Origin: an uncultured Mailhella sp.
GTDB taxonomy: Bacteria > Desulfobacterota > Desulfovibrionia > Desulfovibrionales > Desulfovibrionaceae
Assembly: GCF_944324995.1 (NCBI RefSeq)
Contig: NZ_CALUYL010000029.1
Location: 1 to 39,529 of the forward strand
Length of the DNA stretch: 39,529 bases
Direction: 5' to 3'
Below the pieces are notes generated by a model that saw only the letters and a program-made list of their open reading frames with translations, was not told where the DNA came from and ran no database searches. Of this stretch, positions 35,748-39,529 are shown in pieces. The translations under genes were made by a program, and so were the position numbers. The stretch's first letter is position 1, and each line of letters opens with the position of its first letter.

Positions 35748-36872
35748 CTACAGCAATTCTGAGAGCTGTTTGTCCCACTCGTCAAAAAAGTCTTCCGGCC
35801 ACTGATCGATATGCCCATCCCTGTCGATTTGAGGAGTATATACGCAGCTTGCCCCATCATGCTGATGAAAGAAGTTGATCTGCACGTCCTCATGACCAAC
35901 CAACCCTTGCTTGACGGCAACCCGTATACCATTAAGCACATGATCGCTGTGTGTTTCGATGATAATCTGAACACCACAGGCTGCGGCACGTGCTAAAAAA
36001 TGCCCCATAAGCGCTTGGCCTTTCGGGTGAAGATGCGCCTCTGGATTCTCTACAATAAGCAGAGAACCAACAGGAGCACGCAGTGCCGCGATAAAAATTG
36101 GCAACGCATAGGTCAAACCAAAACCAACATTGGTAGGACGATAGTAGCTACGCGAAATATCTGGAAAAGAAAAACGCATAACCACGGTATCCGTGCCTGA
36201 TGGTCTTTCTGTCTGAATACGTACCGGAGCCCCCAGTTGGGAAAGCCAAGCTTCCGTCTGCATCTGCAACGTCGTAGAGTTTCCGGCAGCTTCGGGTGCC
36301 AGAAGAGTGGGGCCAGAGATGTCAGCATGTAAAATTTTCGTCTGACCGAAAGCGTACAGATGATACGCTGCAAACTCTCCCTTGTTGCCGATGGCATTGA
36401 AGGATAACTGCCCTGCTTCTGGAATAGGAAAAAGCGTTGTCGGGCACAGACGTTCTGCGTGCAGATACTGAAAAGAAACAGCATCGGGGACAGAAACAAA
36501 ATCCCATACTGCGTTCAGCTCACTGCCATTGAGAACACCCTTCAGTGAAAACTTTGCTCTATCCAGCTCGATTCCAATTTCAAAAGCGTCATCATCAGCA
36601 TTACTGTGCAGTACATCCTCAGGTAAACCTAAATTTACCAGCTCTCCAGCCAGTTGCAGACTTTTTTCTTCATATGCGTTACTGAGCTTCGACAAGCCGC
36701 ACCATTCAGCATCTCCCCGATAAAGGGCAAGATTCTGTCGCAGCAAGAGCAATGCCTGAATAACAGTGCTCTTCCCCGCACTGTTGACCCCCGTCAACAG
36801 CGTCAGAGGGCGAAAAGCAATCTGTTGTCTATGAAAGCATTTGAAATTTGTCAGCTCCATAGTCTTGATCAT
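35748..36872 (-). CDS. AAA ATPase with DUF3696-type C-terminus (OLD/ABC-like)
   Basis: A 374-residue P-loop ATPase of the SMC/ABC-like AAA_15 group. Walker A is GVNSAGKST (residues 28-36). The Walker B segment is LLIVENPEAHLHP (271-283), with the typical PEAHLHP, and ETHSDH (306-311) is the switch histidine. Residues 330-374 match DUF3696, with IDRDGHIDQWPEDFFDEWD. Proteins of this type serve as the motor or sensor in several anti-phage systems. It has no TOPRIM nuclease domain, unlike OLD. Start 36872 overlaps the DUF262 gene by 44 bases; a second Met at 36860 is also possible. The overlap implies translational coupling. Confidence 0.87.
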   Translation of the reverse strand: MIKTMELTNFKCFHRQQIAFRPLTLLTGVNSAGKSTVIQALLLLRQNLALYRGDAEWCGLSKLSNAYEEKSLQLAGELVNLGLPEDVLHSNADDDAFEIGIELDRAKFSLKGVLNGSELNAVWDFVSVPDAVSFQYLHAERLCPTTLFPIPEAGQLSFNAIGNKGEFAAYHLYAFGQTKILHADISGPTLLAPEAAGNSTTLQMQTEAWLSQLGAPVRIQTERPSGTDTVVMRFSFPDISRSYYRPTNVGFGLTYALPIFIAALRAPVGSLLIVENPEAHLHPKGQALMGHFLARAAACGVQIIIETHSDHVLNGIRVAVKQGLVGHEDVQINFFHQHDGASCVYTPQIDRDGHIDQWPEDFFDEWDKQLSELL

Positions 36873-38034
36873 GTAATACCCCCCGAATCAAATCCTTAAT
36901 CCTTTGAAAACGGCATCTAACTCTGGAAATAGATCCCGTACCTTGCGTTACTGCCTTATCAAAAACATTGTCTTTCTGCATAAGTTTTATAAATGCATCT
37001 CTAAGAATATATTTTTTATGCTCTAAAATATTCAGTTCTTCATCAGTACAAGCGTCCAAATTAACGCTCCAACTCTCAAACAAAGCTTTGTTGACAGGAA
37101 AACGAGTAGCCTTAGCGTGATAACGCTTACGAAATGCATCATTGCCAAAAATACGTTCTGCCGCCTGCATAACACGCAGAAAGCGATGTTGCAAATCTTC
37201 AAGAAGTTCTGGATGTTCATTCAGATAGCGCATTCCAGTATTCAGGAAAGCATCAAAGTCATCTTTGTCATATTTCTCTGGAGGAAAAACAGAAAAGACA
37301 AGAAACCGGGTGACACATTCACGGTCATCCATACGCTTGGCTGAAATACCGCAGGCCGTCGCTCTCTTAAACGCATCACTTTCCGCCAATACCCTAATAA
37401 CATCAGTCACCGGCTTGCCGTTGAGGGCATGACGAATTTCTTGCGCACTGAGCGGTAACCCACCGGTATTGATGCGGCGAAAAACGTCAAACTTCACGTT
37501 TGCCGGAGTACCAGGCATGATAAGGTACCAGACGAGGTCCGCTTCTCGAATGGCCCGTTGCAAAGGACGTGGAAGTTCAGAAAAAGTCTTACCTTCATGT
37601 TCCTTGAGATACTCAAGATCACTTAATCTCAAATTCTGATCGATAACAAAACGACGAATAGCAGTCAGACGTTGTAATCCGTCCACAACAAGCCATTTTT
37701 CATCGTTGGTACCATCAAAATAAAATGCAGGAATAGGAATACGCAACATAAGCGATTCCATAAGTCGAGACTGGTTCCTTTCATTCCAGATGCCCGCCTG
37801 TCGTTGAAAATCAGGCGCAAGATCAATTTCGTCATTTTCCAGTCGATCCAACAGTGTATTCATATTGCCGGACTTGGAATCAATACGAATGGCACGTGTA
37901 TCAAATGGTTGAGTGATGCGTTCCTCTTTTTCTTCCGGAAGAGTACTAGTATCTTCACCTTCTATTATAGCTTCTGATTCCGAAACCTGTACCATGTTCA
38001 TGGTATTATCCTTATACATATCTTCCGTCATCAT
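36829..38034 (-). CDS. DUF262 (ParB/GmrS-like) protein
   Basis: A 401-residue protein whose N-terminal half is a DUF262 domain. The core motifs are APDFQRQAGIWN (73-84), VVDGLQRLTAI (117-127; usual form DGQQR) and FDVFRRINTGGLPLS (182-196). DUF262 domains are the ParB/sulfiredoxin-like nucleotide-using halves of modification-dependent restriction proteins such as GmrS and SspE. The C-terminal part (about 215-401) is helical and lacks an obvious DUF1524 HNH nuclease motif, so DNA cleavage would need another subunit. GGAG precedes two adjacent ATG codons (38034 and 38031); the second has the better spacing. First gene of the operon. Confidence 0.87.
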   Translation of the reverse strand: MMTEDMYKDNTMNMVQVSESEAIIEGEDTSTLPEEKEERITQPFDTRAIRIDSKSGNMNTLLDRLENDEIDLAPDFQRQAGIWNERNQSRLMESLMLRIPIPAFYFDGTNDEKWLVVDGLQRLTAIRRFVIDQNLRLSDLEYLKEHEGKTFSELPRPLQRAIREADLVWYLIMPGTPANVKFDVFRRINTGGLPLSAQEIRHALNGKPVTDVIRVLAESDAFKRATACGISAKRMDDRECVTRFLVFSVFPPEKYDKDDFDAFLNTGMRYLNEHPELLEDLQHRFLRVMQAAERIFGNDAFRKRYHAKATRFPVNKALFESWSVNLDACTDEELNILEHKKYILRDAFIKLMQKDNVFDKAVTQGTGSISRVRCRFQRIKDLIRGVLHDQDYGADKFQMLS

Positions 38035-38423
38035 CGGCTCCTTTCACATGTTACCGACTATAGTAGAATCTCAATAAAGAATCGTATTAATTATTTTCAT
38101 ATTATTTATATTAATTTATTGAAAAATATTTTTAATAAAACATCACATGACAATTTTAAATATTTTTAATACAGTTCAATATTTAAAATTATATCAAATA
38201 TAAAATTTTCTAGTATTTATTTAGCAATATAAACTTTTCTATCAAACTTCACAAGTTCTAATACTTTAAGGAGATCCACAAGCATTAGTGTATCGAAATT
38301 TAAAAGAATTGCAATTGAGCAATTCTATTCTGCAAAACGTCAGCCATGATCCTAATACGCTCATGACTGACGTTCTCCTAGATCTTTTGCTCTTTTCGGT
38401 CGATCGGGACGGTCGCCCATGCT
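38035..38423. other. AT-rich promoter region of the DUF262 operon
   Basis: About 390 bases, very AT-rich between 38060 and 38260, without a gene. It must contain the promoter of the DUF262 operon. TATAGT on the minus strand (about 38058-38063) could be a -10 but lacks a good -35. A large imperfect palindrome lies at 38336-38374. Confidence 0.5.
38336..38374. repeat. Large imperfect inverted repeat
   Basis: AACGTCAGCCATGA (38336-38349) and TCATGACTGACGTT (38361-38374) pair with one mismatch around an 11-base loop. Outer GAGCAA/TTGCTC segments may extend the foldback. It could be a terminator, a recombination remnant or an element end. Confidence 0.55.
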
Positions 38424-38440
38424 TCACTTCGTGAAGCATG
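38418..38440 (-). terminator. Hairpin at the end of the coiled-coil ORF
   Basis: CATGCTTCAC-TTC-GTGAAGCATG is a ten-base-pair hairpin overlapping the stop of the minus-strand ORF at 38424. No T tract follows, so termination is uncertain. Confidence 0.4.
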
Positions 38441-38876
38441 ACGGGCCATATCTTCGGCCTGTGCGAAGATTTCCCGCCGATGTTTTAGCGCATCCTCGTA
38501 CCACGGCGGTCATTGCCTGCCAGCGCTCGCTGTTCCGCGCTTTCTGCTCCCGCCGCTGCCGTTCCTCTTCCTGACGCCGGAGCTGTTCTGTACGCTTGCG
38601 CTCCACAAATTCAAGATGCAGCGGTCTGATTTCCGGCAGAAGCAAAAATTCCCGATAGCCGACCATGCTTCTCTTCATTTCCTTCAACTGAAATTCCAGA
38701 GCTTTTTTCTCATGACCTTGTTTTTTGTGGGGCGTGTATTCCGCTTCAAGTCGTGCCTGTTTTGTGCGTAGCGAGTCCAATTCCCGTTTCATGATTTCCT
38801 TCTCTGTCTGGACAATATGCCTGACAGCCAGCGCCTTTTTCAGCTTTTCAATAATAAAAAAGACTTCTTCCAGCAC
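38424..38876 (-). CDS. Coiled-coil fragment of unknown origin
   Basis: A 150-residue frame starting at GTG (LEEVFFIIEKLKKAL...). It is rich in Glu, Lys, Arg and Leu with long coiled-coil stretches (about residues 10-115), including ERKRTEQLRRQEEERQRREQ. The open frame continues upstream without an ATG through FLPRALFFKYPSV, so it may be the C-terminal remnant of a larger mobilisation or phage protein. It sits between the broken integrase and the DUF262 operon. I cannot name a family. Confidence 0.45.
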   Translation of the reverse strand: MLEEVFFIIEKLKKALAVRHIVQTEKEIMKRELDSLRTKQARLEAEYTPHKKQGHEKKALEFQLKEMKRSMVGYREFLLLPEIRPLHLEFVERKRTEQLRRQEEERQRREQKARNSERWQAMTAVVRGCAKTSAGNLRTGRRYGPSCFTK

Positions 38877-38956
38877 AGACGGATACTTGAAAAATAAGGC
38901 TCTCGGTAAGAAAGCCTCCGCCCGAAGGACTTTTCCGCTTCCCCTGCCTGCCGCAA

Positions 38957-39217
38957 CTACGGTTTGTAGCCTGACGGGTCGATACCTTTGGACAACATAC
39001 GCTTCGCGTCTTCGCGGCGTTCTCTGGCATCCTTGAGAGATACTGTAGGATATTCCCCGAAACTGAGCAGCTTGCTCTTTCCGTCAAAACGGTAGGCCAT
39101 TCTCCAGAGCTTGCTTCCACTGGTGGGAATGAAGAGAAACAGACCGCCGCCGTCGAAATATTTGCGGGGCCTCAGGCCGGGTTTCAGACTGCGGATATGG
39201 GTATCGGTAAGAGGCAT
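38957..39217 (-). pseudogene. Truncated tyrosine integrase (N-terminal arm domain)
   Basis: An 86-residue frame matching the DUF4102 arm-binding domain of P4-type integrases: MPLTDTHIRSLKPG, YFDGGGLFLFIPTSGSKLWR, YRFDGKSKLLSFGEYPTVSL and RMLSKGIDPS. It stops right after this point, so the core-binding and catalytic domains (R..HxxR..Y) are missing, and I find no in-frame continuation in the other frames downstream. A GGGAG site precedes the ATG. Its location beside tRNA-Glu on the same strand is that expected of the element's integrase. Confidence 0.85.
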
Positions 39218-39398
39218 GGGTACTCCCTGGCTGTCGTTGGACGAAGAGATACCCACATGGATAAAAATATTTTTGATTCCGCGCAGCTATTCATGCAGCT
39301 ACCAGAAATACCATACGACATTTTCTGCGGACATCCATCCCCTAACATGTTTGGGCGACAGCGGATGCATCAAGACGTTGGGAAAACATACCGGTGAT

Positions 39399-39437
39399 AA
39401 AAACAAAGAACGCCAAGACGTTATGCATCTTGGCGTT
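39399..39437 (-). terminator. Terminator of tRNA-Glu
   Basis: On the minus strand, AACGCCAAGA pairs with TCTTGGCGTT (39409-39418 and 39428-39437) around a nine-base loop, followed by CTTTGTTTTTATC. It lies 18 bases beyond the tRNA 3' end. Confidence 0.85.
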
Positions 39438-39454
39438 CTTCATTGTACTCAAAT

Positions 39455-39473
39455 TTGGCGTCCCCAGGCGGAT
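39455..39473. repeat. Right attachment site (att) in tRNA-Glu 3' end
   Basis: This is the right copy of the 19-base repeat also found at 32875-32893. It covers the CCA end, the acceptor 3' strand and part of the T arm of the tRNA. Confidence 0.85.
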
Positions 39474-39529
39474 TTGAACCGCCGTTGACGGCGTGAAAGG
39501 CCGCTGTCCTGGGCCGGCTAGACGATGGG
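39456..39529 (-). tRNA. tRNA-Glu (anticodon TTC), 5' end cut by window
   Basis: Reading the minus strand, the sequence folds as a tRNA: D arm CGTCTAGCCGG..., anticodon loop CTTTCAC with anticodon TTC for Glu, T arm GGCGGTTCAAATCCGCC, acceptor 3' strand TGGGGAC, then G and an encoded CCA. The expected 5' acceptor strand GTCCCCA loses its first three bases at the window end. It is the insertion site of the island. Confidence 0.93.

Larger units (their letters stand above)
32875..39473. mobile_element. tRNA-Glu-borne genomic island (about 6.6 kb)
   Basis: This segment is bounded by the 19-base direct repeat and is clearly richer in A and T than the operons to its left. It contains an integrase N-terminal fragment beside the tRNA, an orphan gene, a HEPN-like small ORF and a three-gene DUF262/ATPase operon. 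The integrase is broken, so the island is probably fixed. The boundaries are direct observation; the history is inference. Confidence 0.8.

Overview
The window looks like chromosome of an anaerobic, GC-rich Gram-negative bacterium. The likeliest family is Desulfovibrionaceae (Desulfovibrio, Bilophila, Mailhella or similar). This rests on a porin of the type common in that group at 1973-3352, an oxygen-sensitive glycyl radical enzyme (GRE) with its activase, and several Tat-exported redox proteins. The genus is inference; no rRNA or other marker gene is present.

Layout. Positions 1-950 hold a G-rich low-complexity start and no recognisable gene. An AlaX-type tRNA editing protein (950-1417, minus) is followed by the porin (1973-3352) and its terminator. 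A lone amidohydrolase-fold protein lacking several expected metal ligands (4178-5026) ends in a perfect 32-base palindrome. Next comes the most striking unit: a promoter with an inverted repeat over its spacer and -10 region, a roughly 300-base structured leader with two successive intrinsic-terminator hairpins, and then a plus-strand series of eight genes (5933-14940). They encode a GRE, its radical-SAM activase, a HemB (5-aminolevulinate dehydratase) homologue with complete catalytic residues, an SLC13/DASS-type permease, a lactonase-like metallo-beta-lactamase (MBL) fold protein, a DUF3870-like protein, a second lactonase-like MBL protein and a short-chain dehydrogenase. The set suggests uptake of an anionic substrate, radical C-X or C-C cleavage, and further processing by ring opening and redox steps. 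I cannot assign the substrate, and the set does not match the isethionate, DHPS, choline, glycerol or propanediol GRE loci I know.

The minus-strand block 15433-20525 is a methionine-type ABC importer (metN, metI, metQ) with an FAD-linked 2-hydroxyacid dehydrogenase and a class I aminotransferase. Together these could interconvert methionine, its 2-oxo acid and its 2-hydroxy analogue. Upstream of metN are a possible Met-containing leader ORF, mutually exclusive hairpins and a terminator.

From 21485 to 32691 two plus-strand runs flank a minus-strand AraC/YqhC-like regulator. They carry a formylglycine-generating-enzyme-like protein, Tat-signal flavodoxins, a Tat-signal DUF362 protein, an iron alcohol dehydrogenase, an alpha/beta hydrolase with a cysteine nucleophile, a secreted cyclophilin-like protein, an SGNH hydrolase-cupin fusion, a Tat-signal flavoprotein, a 4-oxalocrotonate tautomerase-like protein, a secreted tandem antibiotic-biosynthesis-monooxygenase (ABM) protein and an aldo/keto reductase. 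The content suggests envelope redox and reactive-carbonyl handling.

From 32875 to 39473 lies an AT-rich genomic island. It is bounded by a 19-base direct repeat whose right copy is the 3' end of a tRNA-Glu gene. It carries a truncated tyrosine integrase, an orphan 215-residue protein, a short HEPN-like ORF, and a three-gene operon (DUF262 protein, DUF3696-type AAA ATPase, unknown 325-residue protein) that looks like a defence system. The window ends three bases short of the tRNA 5' end.
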